Positions 42,976-51,695 of a DNA stretch of 64,000 bases are shown here, piece by piece. The notes beneath the pieces are model-generated. The model was given only the letters and a program-made list of their open reading frames with translations, had not been told where the DNA came from and did no database searches. The DNA comes from Bradyrhizobium sp. (GTDB lineage Bacteria; Pseudomonadota; Alphaproteobacteria; Rhizobiales; Xanthobacteraceae), in contig JAQGKC010000083.1 of NCBI GenBank assembly GCA_028290305.1, positions 1-64,000 of the forward strand, written 5' to 3'. How positions within the stretch are numbered: the first letter of the stretch is position 1; each line of letters opens with the position of its first letter. The position numbers and the translations under genes are program-made.

Positions 42976-43794
42976 CTAAGAGGCCGTGGCGGTCGAGGGC
43001 TTGGATGGCACCGGACCGCCCTGATGCGAGAAGCACCCGACATCGATCACGGTCCCTGAGAGCGTCTCCGCTTCAGCCGACAACAGGAATGCGACGACAT
43101 TGGCGACGTCGTCACCGGTCGCCACCCGGCCCGCCGCGGTGCCGGGCGCTCCCTTGCCGAAACGGCTTTCATCGCCGCCAACGCGGCCGAGACTCATGCC
43201 GCTGACGATTCCGCCACCACCCGGAATGACGGTGTTCACACGGATGCGATCATGAAGGAAATCGTAGGCCAGCGCGGCACTCAGCGCGACCAGTCCGCCT
43301 TTGCTCGCGCTATAGACGGCCATGTTCGGCTTGCCCCAGCCGGCGCCGGACCCGATATTGATAATCGAGCCGCCACCCTGGCGGATCATATGTGGAATGA
43401 CGGCGCGGCTCGTCAGAAACGGCCCCTTCAAGTTGACAGCCATGATTCTGTCGAACAGCGCCTCGTCGGTATCAAGCACCGTTCCTAGTGGTCCGATCGC
43501 AGCGTTGTTCACGACGGCATCGACGCGGCCAAACTGCGTCAGCGCACGGTCGACGACCTTCGCCACATCGTCGGCCTGCGAGACATCCGCTTCCATCAAT
43601 GTCGCCTCAAGTCCTCGCTGCGAAAGCTCGGCGCGAAGGCCAGGTATCGCTGATTGAGCGGTGCTGGAGACCTGCGGTGCCTCGAGACCGAATGCCAGAA
43701 CGGAATGTCCGCGCTGGGCAAGACCAAGTGTGATCGCACGTCCGATTCCGAAGGTGCCACCACTGACGAGAACGACTTTGCCGTCTTGTGTCAC
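42976..43794 (-). CDS. Short-chain dehydrogenase (cis-dihydrodiol type)
   Basis: NAD(P)-dependent SDR of 272 aa. Motifs are SGGTFGIG (cofactor), NNAAIG, and the active-site Y-x3-K in VYSASKGGL with an upstream serine in INIGSGAG. The start is GTG 43794, overlapping the dioxygenase alpha stop (GTGA); the frame is open upstream, but that part lies inside the alpha gene. Between the two dioxygenase subunits, its expected job is to rearomatise the cis-dihydrodiol to a catechol. Other alcohol substrates cannot be excluded. Confidence 0.85.
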   Translation of the reverse strand: MTQDGKVVLVSGGTFGIGRAITLGLAQRGHSVLAFGLEAPQVSSTAQSAIPGLRAELSQRGLEATLMEADVSQADDVAKVVDRALTQFGRVDAVVNNAAIGPLGTVLDTDEALFDRIMAVNLKGPFLTSRAVIPHMIRQGGGSIINIGSGAGWGKPNMAVYSASKGGLVALSAALAYDFLHDRIRVNTVIPGGGGIVSGMSLGRVGGDESRFGKGAPGTAAGRVATGDDVANVVAFLLSAEAETLSGTVIDVGCFSHQGGPVPSKPSTATAS

Positions 43795-45140
43795 TCTGCA
43801 GCCTGCCTGTTTCCCGCCGGCGCTCCCAGCAGTTCGCGCCAGTCGCCGCCATTCATGTACGATGTCCACCGGCGATAGAAGCCGCGCGCAATCTGCTCGG
43901 TGATCTGCGTGCTGACCTCGCCGCCGAGTTGATGGTCGGTCGAGAACGCTCCCATCGATTGCTGATAGTTGAATGGATAGCGTCTTGCGATCGTGCCAGT
44001 ACTCGCGGCTGTCGCGTAGAGCCAGTTTTCCATGTCGTCCTGCTCGGTCATGCCAGCCGGCCCCGAGTAACGCATGTAGTAGCGGCGAAGATAGTCTTTG
44101 ACTTCGTTCGGCGCATCCTTGTCGACGAGAAAGAAACGCCACCCTTCTGTAGAGGTCGGGCTGTGGGGATGCCAGGCGCAGAGCCCGCGCGGCTGACGCC
44201 CATGATAGGAGGTGTTGGGGAAGATGGTGCCGACGAATGGCAACAGCTTGGCTTGCTCACCGAGCCGCCGTTTTCTCTCTTCAAAACAGTGTCGGAAATA
44301 CTGCTCGAGGACCGGGTTGTCGAGGAAAGATTCAACATACTCGTTCGCATCGGGCTGGACAGCACTGTGCACGCCGTGACCAGCCGGAAAACTTATCCAG
44401 ACGTGCTGCGCCTTTTCCAGTTCGTCATCGCGACGGCCCTTCTTGCCTGCGGCAGCGCTCGGTCCAATGCCGATCAGGTCAACCGACCGGTGGCTTGGAT
44501 TGTGATAGGTATCGCCAAGGAAATTTTCCGCCGCGAACTTCCAGTTCGCAGGAAACACCCATTTGTGCACGCCGATCACCTCGGAGCCGCCCTCCCGGCC
44601 ATCGCGACAGTCGAGGGCCTGGTCGAGGTGGATCTTTGCATCGCCGAGATAGGTGATGAAGTCAGGGGCATCCTTGTCCCATGACGCCCAAATCGATCCT
44701 TTGTAATTGCAGAGCTTGGCAACAGACACCAGCGAGTTCAATTCCCGGTCGAGAACGCCGTCGTACAGCGACCTGTAAAGAGGGACACCTTGCAACTTGC
44801 CGTCCGTGGTGTAGGTCCAGCTATGATAGGGACAGGTGAACAGCGAGGTATTCCCTGATTCGTATCGGCACACTTTCATGCCCCGGTGCCGGCACGAATT
44901 CAGGAAAACGTGGATTTCACTTTTTTTGTCGCGGCAAAGGATGACCGACTCCTCTCCCATTCGCGACGTATAGAAATCGCCGGGATTTGGAATCAGGCTT
45001 TCGTGACCGACCATGAGCCACGCCCGCGTGAAAACTTTGTCTAATTCTTCCTTGTAGATGTCCGAATCCACGAAGATCTCGCGGCTGATGAAGCCTTTGT
45101 TGACGTCGACCAGCTGATCGAAATCGCTCTTCCGGGCCAT
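43791..45140 (-). CDS. Aromatic-ring-hydroxylating dioxygenase, alpha subunit
   Basis: Catalytic subunit (449 aa from ATG 45140, with AAGGAG upstream). The Rieske cluster ligands are C83, H85, C103 and H106. The non-haem iron site is in NFLGDTYHNPSH: D210, H213 and H217, with the late carboxylate in EQDDMENW. The two iron-binding histidines are three residues apart, whereas the usual spacing is four or five. It adds O2 to an aromatic ring. No ferredoxin or reductase gene is near, so electrons must come from elsewhere. Confidence 0.87.
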   Translation of the reverse strand: MARKSDFDQLVDVNKGFISREIFVDSDIYKEELDKVFTRAWLMVGHESLIPNPGDFYTSRMGEESVILCRDKKSEIHVFLNSCRHRGMKVCRYESGNTSLFTCPYHSWTYTTDGKLQGVPLYRSLYDGVLDRELNSLVSVAKLCNYKGSIWASWDKDAPDFITYLGDAKIHLDQALDCRDGREGGSEVIGVHKWVFPANWKFAAENFLGDTYHNPSHRSVDLIGIGPSAAAGKKGRRDDELEKAQHVWISFPAGHGVHSAVQPDANEYVESFLDNPVLEQYFRHCFEERKRRLGEQAKLLPFVGTIFPNTSYHGRQPRGLCAWHPHSPTSTEGWRFFLVDKDAPNEVKDYLRRYYMRYSGPAGMTEQDDMENWLYATAASTGTIARRYPFNYQQSMGAFSTDHQLGGEVSTQITEQIARGFYRRWTSYMNGGDWRELLGAPAGNRQAAE

Positions 45141-45242
45141 GGGCTTCTCCTTCGCTTGAAAATCCGCTGTAAATTCGTCTCGCTCGCGTAGCGCCGTTCG
45201 ATAGGCCAACCTGACAATTTAACGCGCCGTCTGCGTCAACGA

Positions 45243-46487
45243 TCACTTGCTGAGATTGCACGCCCCGTCGCTTTCGGGCCGGAACGCCTTGTCCCCCGGA
45301 ATGACCGAGATTTTTTCATAGTAATCCCAGGCGTACCGGCTGGCTGATGGCGCTTTCACGCGGTACAGAGAGAGATCATAGACGACCCGGCCGTCACTGC
45401 GAATGTGAGCGGGCCTGCCGAAGAAATCCACCGGCAGCTTCCGCATCTCGGCGTTAACGGCTTTGGCCTCGTCGGTGCCGGCAGCTTCGATTGCTCTGAG
45501 ATAGTGGTGCACCGACGCGTAGGTCGCAGCCTGGAGCTTGGTCGGTTCGCGCTTCTCGACATCGAAGAATCGCTTGGCGAACGCGCGGGTTGCGTCGTCA
45601 TCGTCCCAATAATATTGCGCCGCGATGTACATTCCTTGCGCATCTTTTAGCCCGATGGAGTGGACGTCCGATATGAAAGTCAGCATTCCGACGATGGTCT
45701 GGCCAGAACTCTGCAGACCAAATTCATGGGTCTGCTTGACGGCATTGACAGTGTCCGCACCTGTGCCAGCGAGCGCGACGACCTTGGCGCCCGAACTCTG
45801 CGCGGCGAGAAGAAAGGAGGAGAAATCAGTGGTGTTGAACGGATATCGTACGGTCCCAACCACTTTTCCGCCGGAATCGACGATCGCCTTGGACGCATCG
45901 CGCACCATCGCCGAGCCGAAGGAGTAGTCGACCGCGACGAAATACCAATCCTTGCCGACCCGCTTGCTCAGTTCGCCGACGAGACCAGCCGACAGGGCGT
46001 AGGTGTCATCCGCCCAATGGGTAATCACAGGCGAACATTTGGCCCCCGTCAGCTCAGAAGTTGCCGCACCGGAAACCAGCGCACTGCGATTAAATTGGGT
46101 CGCCAGTCCGGCCACGGCCAAGCCAACCGAACTCACGGCGAGGTCCGTGACGGCATCGACATGTTGGACGTCGAACCATTGCCGCGCAATCCCGACCGCG
46201 ACGTCGGGCTTGTTCTGATGATCCGCCGATATGATCTCGATCGGCTTGCCGAGCACGGTGTTGTGAAAGTCTTCGGCGGCAAGCTTTGCAGCCGTTACCG
46301 AGCCCGGCCCGCCGAGATCACGGCCGCTTCCATAGTCGCCAAGGACGCCGATGCGGACCACACCGTCCGATATGCCAGAGCCATCGCTCTGCGCGTGAAC
46401 CGCCGAACCTGAGACCATGACAAAGGTGATCATCGATATCGCCAGGCATTTGCGCGATCTGCCGAACTGGCCGCAGAGCTGAATCAA
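45243..46487 (-). CDS. Liv-type ABC solute-binding protein without adjacent transporter
   Basis: Periplasmic binding protein (414 aa) of the branched-chain amino acid type (VRIGVLGDYGSGRDLGGPG start; YFVAVDYSFGSAMVRDASK). The start is TTG 46487: GGGAGG is six bases upstream and a good Sec signal follows (MIQLCGQFGRSRKC to AVHAQ). Longer upstream reading is rejected. It is the first gene of the dioxygenase operon and has no permease or ATPase of its own nearby in that operon; it may feed the importer at 49254-53903. Regulated by palindromes at 46511-46546. Confidence 0.85.
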   Translation of the reverse strand: MIQLCGQFGRSRKCLAISMITFVMVSGSAVHAQSDGSGISDGVVRIGVLGDYGSGRDLGGPGSVTAAKLAAEDFHNTVLGKPIEIISADHQNKPDVAVGIARQWFDVQHVDAVTDLAVSSVGLAVAGLATQFNRSALVSGAATSELTGAKCSPVITHWADDTYALSAGLVGELSKRVGKDWYFVAVDYSFGSAMVRDASKAIVDSGGKVVGTVRYPFNTTDFSSFLLAAQSSGAKVVALAGTGADTVNAVKQTHEFGLQSSGQTIVGMLTFISDVHSIGLKDAQGMYIAAQYYWDDDDATRAFAKRFFDVEKREPTKLQAATYASVHHYLRAIEAAGTDEAKAVNAEMRKLPVDFFGRPAHIRSDGRVVYDLSLYRVKAPSASRYAWDYYEKISVIPGDKAFRPESDGACNLSK

Positions 46488-46510
46488 TTCAATCCTCCCG
46501 GGAATTGCCA

Positions 46511-46527
46511 TGTCCATCTGGTGGACA
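46511..46527. promoter_or_regulatory. Palindrome TGTCCA-N5-TGGACA, likely IclR operator
   Basis: Exact six-base inverted repeats with a five-base centre, 24-40 bases upstream of the TTG start of the binding-protein gene. It lies in the divergent gap with the iclR gene, just after the predicted transcription start. Size and spacing fit an IclR-family dimer site. Confidence 0.55.
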
Positions 46528-46529
46528 TC

Positions 46530-46568
46530 ATTATCATAATGATAATATGATGGCTGGAGGGTCGTCAA
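46530..46568 (-). promoter_or_regulatory. Promoter of the dioxygenase operon with a palindrome over the -10
   Basis: Minus strand: -35 TTGACG (46568-46563), 18-base spacer, -10 TATCAT (46544-46539). ATTATCAT-A-ATGATAAT (46530-46546), an exact palindrome around one base, covers the -10. Together with the adjacent TGTCCA palindrome it forms a compact control region for the binding protein and dioxygenase genes. Confidence 0.6.
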
Positions 46569-46780
46569 GTTTGGCTGGCCCGCCCCATAGACGCGCGGTG
46601 AATGGAAAATCTTGAGACGCGACGGACGAGGCAGACAAGTGAGGCCCGGCGCGCCGATTTCGCGGCATCGCCAACCGCTGACGGATATCGAGCTTTCGTG
46701 AGGCCCGGTGGCTCGGTATGATCCGCCGTTGCGAAACGATATTCGTCGCGACCATCTCATCAACAGTTTTGCAGGATCCA

Positions 46781-47647
46781 ATGCCGAAAGCACGCAAGGC
46801 ACCCTCCCCCAATGCGGAAGATGGGGTAACCGGTGTACGGGCCGTCGATCGCGCCATCGCGATCCTGCAATGTTTCAGTGCTGATCAGCCGTCGATGAGC
46901 GTTGTCGAAATTCAAAAGCGTGTCGGACTGAGCCGTCCCACGCTATATCGGCTTCTTCACACGTTATCATCGCGCGGCCTCATTCACTCCGAAGGCGATC
47001 CGCAGCGTTTCATGCTCGCCCACGGCGTGATGAAGCTCTCGCATGTGTGGCTAAAGGGCCTGGAAGTCGTGGTGGTGGCCCGGCCGATTGTGGAAGGATT
47101 GCGCGAAGCCACCGGCGAAACAGCCGCTTTGTTCAGGTTGCAGGAAGACCACGGCATCTGCATCCTCGAATGCGAGAGCAGACACGTGCTTTCGATCAGC
47201 CGCGGCGTTGGCGATTCACTGAAGATTACTCAGGGATCGACCGGCAAGGCCATACTGGCCTTCATGGAGCCACACCGCCAGGCTGAATTTCTTTCCCACA
47301 TGCCGACGGGTGCGCAACGAGCCCATCTGGAACAGTCGCTCGAATTGGCGCGGCGCAATGGATACGCTATCAGCCGCGGCGAAATATTTGTGGGCGCCGT
47401 CGCAGTCTCCTCTCCCTATTTCGATCACAGAGGCAGCGTCGTCGGCTCGGTCGGCCTCTATGGTCCGAATGCACGAATTAGCGATGACAAGCTTTTGGAA
47501 TACGGGAAGCTGGTTTGCGAAGCCGGTCGAAAGATATCCACCCTGTTAGGTTTCCAGCCAACCGAGAAATCCGCGGATTTAAGCGACCGCCGTGGCGAAG
47601 CCATCCAGAAACAAGCCCGCAAGCCGCCGCGTTCGCGTGCGAGATAA
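46781..47647 (+). CDS. IclR-family transcriptional regulator
   Basis: Regulator of 288 aa. AGGA six bases before ATG 46781 sets the start. N-terminal helix-turn-helix: MSVVEIQKRVGLSRPTLYRL; C-terminal ligand domain with the typical GSTGKAILAF and DHRGSVVGSVGLYGP segments. It is divergent from the dioxygenase operon and convergent with the DUF1185 gene, with two palindromes in the divergent gap. I infer that it controls the dioxygenase operon and perhaps itself. Confidence 0.87.
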   Translation: MPKARKAPSPNAEDGVTGVRAVDRAIAILQCFSADQPSMSVVEIQKRVGLSRPTLYRLLHTLSSRGLIHSEGDPQRFMLAHGVMKLSHVWLKGLEVVVVARPIVEGLREATGETAALFRLQEDHGICILECESRHVLSISRGVGDSLKITQGSTGKAILAFMEPHRQAEFLSHMPTGAQRAHLEQSLELARRNGYAISRGEIFVGAVAVSSPYFDHRGSVVGSVGLYGPNARISDDKLLEYGKLVCEAGRKISTLLGFQPTEKSADLSDRRGEAIQKQARKPPRSRAR

Positions 47648-47711
47648 AAGATGTTTTGAACGCAGATGGTCGCGCCTTGGAAAATCAGGCTTGCGCCTTG
47701 TTTCCATTGTT

Positions 47712-48272
47712 TCAGCTTGACGCGCGCGGCGCCACGGCGCCGGCCTTGGAAACGCGGGGGCGTGGTCTTCCGCCGTCTGCCAGTGCGACAATCACAACAA
47801 TCTCGTCGGGACGCGGTGCATTGCCGACGGTAACGCTGAGCGTGTCAATTTGATCGAACGACCAGACATCATCCTTATGGCCAAGCGGAACATCGATGCT
47901 GCAACCCACCGCGCCTATTTTCACATTGGATGGAATGATGGCCTGGCCGCCGCCGATCGCATCTCGCATGGGTTTGCCCATGCGTGGGTGCAGGATCGCC
48001 GCCGCATGCTCGATATCGCCGGACACACCGACGATCGCTGCCTTGCCATAGGAGACCGCTGGGCGTGGAAGCAGCTTCAACGCCTCCTGCACCAGCAGTT
48101 CTCCCAGTTCGGCGCCGAATGGAATAAGTTCCTGCAGATCGTCCAGCGCGCGGCCGGCCAGCGGATTGGCGATCACGGCGCATGCCGCAACGCGCGTCAC
48201 CGGTGTAATGGAGGGCAGTCCGCCCTCGGCGTAGACCACGTCCTTGACCAACAGCAGCCGGCGGATGTCCAT
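47712..48272 (-). CDS. DUF1185 (amino acid synthesis family) protein, intact
   Basis: Protein of 186 aa (ATG 48272, GGAG six bases upstream). It belongs to the DUF1185 / 'amino acid synthesis' family, named from annotation rather than a proven reaction. Family segments are MDIRRLLLVKDVVYAEGG, NPLAGRALDDLQELI, VGVSGDIEHAAAIL and SIDVPLGHKDDVWSFDQID. It follows the amidohydrolase gene by one base. The frameshifted paralogue at 36130 also sits beside an amidohydrolase gene, hinting that the two functions go together. Confidence 0.76.
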   Translation of the reverse strand: MDIRRLLLVKDVVYAEGGLPSITPVTRVAACAVIANPLAGRALDDLQELIPFGAELGELLVQEALKLLPRPAVSYGKAAIVGVSGDIEHAAAILHPRMGKPMRDAIGGGQAIIPSNVKIGAVGCSIDVPLGHKDDVWSFDQIDTLSVTVGNAPRPDEIVVIVALADGGRPRPRVSKAGAVAPRASS

Positions 48273-48273
48273 G

Positions 48274-49254
48274 TCAGGCTCCAATCAAACGATCAAAGTT
48301 GCGATTGAGAATGAGTTCGGCCTGGTCCGCCGGCAATGCATTCCGAACAAAAGTCACCGGATTGGGCTCGCCGAGCGGAAACGGTGCGTCGCTCCCCAGC
48401 AAAAGATGCTCGACCGGAACGACGTCGGCAACGTAGCGCAAGATCGCCGGCTCGAAACAGATGGTGTCGAAATACAGCCGGCGCAAATAATCCCCGACGG
48501 GCATTTTCAGCATGGCGGCAAGTTGCGGGTTGGTATCGACTTCACGCTGCATCCGCGCCCGAAGAATCGGGCTGAACGCGCCGGCATGCGCGCAGACAAG
48601 CCTGAGATCCGGCCACCGATCGAGAAACCCCGAGCAGATCATTTTCAGGATATTGATCGTGTTGTCGAACAGATAGCCTGCAACGATGGTCAGCTCGTAT
48701 TCTTTGGTGCGGTCCTTGCCGAGCGGATCAGCCGGATGCACGAACAACGGCACATCGAGGTCGACCGCCATCCGAAAGATGGGTTCAAACTGCGCATCGT
48801 GCAGATAGACCCCGCGGACGTTGGACGCGACATGGCCGCCGACAAAGCCGTGATCGCGGACGCATCGGCGCAACTCTTGCGCCGCAGCCTCGGGCTCCTG
48901 CATCGGCAGCAACGCCCATCCGCCAAACCGCGTCCGGTCAGGCGCGATTGCGCCGGCCAGGGCATCGTTGAAGACCCGCGCCGCCTCGACCGCGAGTTTC
49001 GTATCGAGATGATAGTCAATGAACGGCGTAGCCAGCGACAGGATCGTGCGCTCGACGCCGTCGCGCTGCATCCGCTCAACTTGCTTGCGCATGTCGAAGA
49101 ATGTCGTGTTGAGACCAAAATGCATGCCGCGAATATCGAGATCAACAGCGTCGCCCTCCTGTCGCTTGACCTTGATGGCGAATTCATTCCTCGATTGGGC
49201 AAATCTGAAGAAATCTTCCGGCACGAAGTGACAGTGGATATCGGTAATCATCAT
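48274..49254 (-). CDS. ACMSD-like metal-dependent amidohydrolase/decarboxylase
   Basis: TIM-barrel enzyme (326 aa) of the amidohydrolase-2 family. Metal-site segments are TDIHCHFVPE (HxH), FVHPADPLG, CAHAGAF and GSDAPFPLGEP. Relatives decarboxylate aromatic or semialdehyde acids (ACMSD, gamma-resorcylate decarboxylase) or hydrolyse lactones. ATG 49254 shares one base with the livF stop (TGATG); the next ATG is at 49251. Its place at the end of the importer operon suggests it acts on the imported compound. Confidence 0.84.
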   Translation of the reverse strand: MMITDIHCHFVPEDFFRFAQSRNEFAIKVKRQEGDAVDLDIRGMHFGLNTTFFDMRKQVERMQRDGVERTILSLATPFIDYHLDTKLAVEAARVFNDALAGAIAPDRTRFGGWALLPMQEPEAAAQELRRCVRDHGFVGGHVASNVRGVYLHDAQFEPIFRMAVDLDVPLFVHPADPLGKDRTKEYELTIVAGYLFDNTINILKMICSGFLDRWPDLRLVCAHAGAFSPILRARMQREVDTNPQLAAMLKMPVGDYLRRLYFDTICFEPAILRYVADVVPVEHLLLGSDAPFPLGEPNPVTFVRNALPADQAELILNRNFDRLIGA

Positions 49255-49958
49255 CAAAGTCCCAGGTAAGCAGTTTTCAGGCGATCATCGTTCAAAAGGG
49301 TTTCGCCTTGCCCCTCCATGACGATCCGGCCGTTCTCCAGCACGTAGGCTCGGTCGGCCGCACGCAGAACATGGTGGACATTCTGTTCGACGATCATCAC
49401 GGTCAGCCCCTTGGCGCGCAGGTCGATGATCAGGTCGAACAATAGCTTTACGTAGATGGGAGCCAGACCTTCGGTCGGCTCATCAAGCAGCAGGACGCGC
49501 GGCTTGGCCATCAGGGCCCGGCCGATCGCCAGCATCTGCTGTTCGCCACCGCTCATTGAGCCTGCCACCTGCTTGCGCCGCTCGGCGAGGACTGGAAGCA
49601 ACGCAAATACCTCGTCGAGCGTCTGCATTGCGACAGAACGGGCGGCTGTGGAATAGGCACCGACCTCGAGATTTTCCAGGACTGTCATGAACGGAAACAG
49701 CCGCCGCCGCTCCGGCACCAGCACCAAGCCTCTGCTCGGCCGTTCATAGGCAGGCAGATTGTCCACGGCGACGCCGTCAAGCAGCACCTGGCCCTGATGG
49801 GTAGTCCTCAGTCCTGCGATCGTGAACATCAGCGTGCTCTTGCCGGCAGCATTCGCGCCGACCAGACCGACGATCTCGCCAGCACCGACGGACAGATTCA
49901 CATCGTGCAGCACCTGCACGGCGCCATAGAAGGCGTTGAGATTTTTGACCTCAAGCAA
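49254..49958 (-). CDS. livF: Branched-chain-type ABC transporter ATPase LivF (importer 2)
   Basis: ATPase of 234 aa. The start is TTG 49958, seven bases after GAGGAG and overlapping the livG end by eight bases; the frame is open further upstream only inside livG. Walker A is GANAAGKST (usually GxNGAGKT/S), the signature MSGGEQQMLAIGRAL, Walker B LLLDEPTEGLAP. Part of the second Liv-type importer. Confidence 0.9.
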   Translation of the reverse strand: MLEVKNLNAFYGAVQVLHDVNLSVGAGEIVGLVGANAAGKSTLMFTIAGLRTTHQGQVLLDGVAVDNLPAYERPSRGLVLVPERRRLFPFMTVLENLEVGAYSTAARSVAMQTLDEVFALLPVLAERRKQVAGSMSGGEQQMLAIGRALMAKPRVLLLDEPTEGLAPIYVKLLFDLIIDLRAKGLTVMIVEQNVHHVLRAADRAYVLENGRIVMEGQGETLLNDDRLKTAYLGL

Positions 49959-50679
49959 GGTCCATCTCCTCGCCGAGATAGGCTTTGACCACAGCCGGGT
50001 GGCGCGCCAGCGCAGCCGGCGTGCCCTCTGCAATCAGCTTGCCGCGATTGATCACGATCATGCGCGTTGCGGTTTTCATGATCGCGTAAAGCACATGCTC
50101 GACCCAGATCACGGTGATGTCACGCGCCGGCAGCCCCGCCACGAATTTCGTCATGGTGCCCACTTCCGTTGGCGTAAGGCCGGCCATGATCTCATCGAAC
50201 AGCACAAGCTTCGGCCGCATCGCAAGGGCCCGCGCCACTTCGAGCCGTTTCAAGAGGCCAACCGTCAGGGAGCTCGCGGGCGTGCTGGAATAATCGGCAA
50301 GTCCGACATCGGCGAGCGTGGCTTCCGCCAGCCTGCGCGCGCCCGCGAGGGACTTTTCCCGCAGGAAGGCGCTGAGCATGACGTTCTCGATAACAGATAA
50401 TTGCCGGTATGGCTTCGGGATCTGAAACGTGCGGGCAATGCCGACGCGCGCAATGTCGTGGGATTTCCAGCCGGTGATGGGCTTGCCGCCAAACAATATC
50501 TGACCTGACGACGGCGGGAGGACGCCGGCAACGAGATTGAACAGCGTGCTCTTGCCGGCGCCGTTCGGCCCGATCAGGCCGAGCAGCTCTCCGGGCTGCA
50601 CCTCAAAGCTGACATCGTCGACGGCACGCGTCGTACGAAACGAGCGGCTGACATTGCGGACCTGCAGAAGCACGCTCAT
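49951..50679 (-). CDS. livG: Branched-chain-type ABC transporter ATPase LivG (importer 2)
   Basis: ATPase of 242 aa: Walker A GPNGAGKST, Walker B LVLFDEIMAGLTP, and the LivG-type C-terminal KAYLGEE motif. The signature reads LTVGLLKRLEVARAL rather than the common SYGxQRxLEIARAL, a variation also seen in other LivG proteins. It overlaps livM by four bases. Confidence 0.9.
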   Translation of the reverse strand: MSVLLQVRNVSRSFRTTRAVDDVSFEVQPGELLGLIGPNGAGKSTLFNLVAGVLPPSSGQILFGGKPITGWKSHDIARVGIARTFQIPKPYRQLSVIENVMLSAFLREKSLAGARRLAEATLADVGLADYSSTPASSLTVGLLKRLEVARALAMRPKLVLFDEIMAGLTPTEVGTMTKFVAGLPARDITVIWVEHVLYAIMKTATRMIVINRGKLIAEGTPAALARHPAVVKAYLGEEMDLA

Positions 50680-51689
50680 GTGAACGGCCTTTGGCGGGTC
50701 AGTCTGTTCAATGCCCCGGCCAGGCCCGCCGGGAAATACAGCATGACGACGATCAACCCGAAACTGTAGATCACAAGATGCAGCCCGACCGCCGAACTGC
50801 CGAGATATGAGCGCAGCAATTCGGAGAGTGGCGTGATCAGGAACGAGCCAAGCACGGGCCCTATGACCGTCCCCAGTCCGCCGACGGCGGACAACAGTGC
50901 GAACTGGAATGAGAGCTCCGGCGAGATCACATAGGTCGGATCGAGGTAAAGGAAATACTGCGCAAACAACGATCCACCGATGCCCGTCAGACCGGCGCTG
51001 AGGGCCATAGCCGCGGTCCTGCCGAGCAGCGGATTGACACCCGCTGCCCCGGCGGCATCTTCATTGTCGCGAATGGCAAGGAGATAATAACCGAAGCGGG
51101 AAGCTTCGAGCCCCTTTGTTACGGCATAAACCAGGACGAGATAGCCCAGCATCAGCGCGGCATAGGTGGTCTTCGACGCAAAGACCATGCTGACCCAATT
51201 TGGCGCCGGCATGATCGACAAGCCTTCCGGCCCTCCGGTCAGTGACGACCAGTTCAATGCGCCAATGCGAACGACCTCGGCAAAGGCCAGGGTCGAGAGA
51301 ATGAAGAACGGGCCGCGCAGCCGCGCGCAGATCAACGCCAGCACCGAGCCAAGGGCCGCAGCTATCAGCGCACCGATCCAGATCCCGATCCATGGCGTAA
51401 TGCCATAGCGCAGCAAAAGGATCGTGGAGGCGTAGGCGCCGACGCCGAAAAAGGCCGAATGGCCAAATGAGATCAAGCCGGCATAGCCGCCTGCGATATT
51501 CCAGGCCAGTGCCAGGCCGCCAAACAGGAAGCTCAGCAGCATGACATCCTGCAAACTGGGGGCGATGCCGGAGGCGACCAGCGCACAACACATCAGCAGC
51601 AGCAGAATTTCGAACCAAGAAATCTGTCCACGCTGCGGCATCGCCGGGATGCGTCTTGTACTGGCTGCTCTGGCTGTCACGGTCGACAT
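50676..51689 (-). CDS. livM: Branched-chain-type ABC permease LivM (importer 2)
   Basis: Membrane subunit (337 aa) with about nine hydrophobic segments, the family GYAGLISFGHSAFFGVGAYAS region and the ATPase-contacting loop RDNEDAAGAAGVNPLL. The first 25 residues are polar; a start at residue 17 (51641) is possible. Six bases separate it from the livH stop. Confidence 0.9.
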   Translation of the reverse strand: MSTVTARAASTRRIPAMPQRGQISWFEILLLLMCCALVASGIAPSLQDVMLLSFLFGGLALAWNIAGGYAGLISFGHSAFFGVGAYASTILLLRYGITPWIGIWIGALIAAALGSVLALICARLRGPFFILSTLAFAEVVRIGALNWSSLTGGPEGLSIMPAPNWVSMVFASKTTYAALMLGYLVLVYAVTKGLEASRFGYYLLAIRDNEDAAGAAGVNPLLGRTAAMALSAGLTGIGGSLFAQYFLYLDPTYVISPELSFQFALLSAVGGLGTVIGPVLGSFLITPLSELLRSYLGSSAVGLHLVIYSFGLIVVMLYFPAGLAGALNRLTRQRPFT

Positions 51690-51695
51690 CGGGCG

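Noticed and set aside
46488..46802. Longer N-terminus for the binding protein at 45243
   Set aside because: The extension would run through the promoter palindromes and into the divergent iclR gene. TTG 46487 has an ideal ribosome site and signal peptide.
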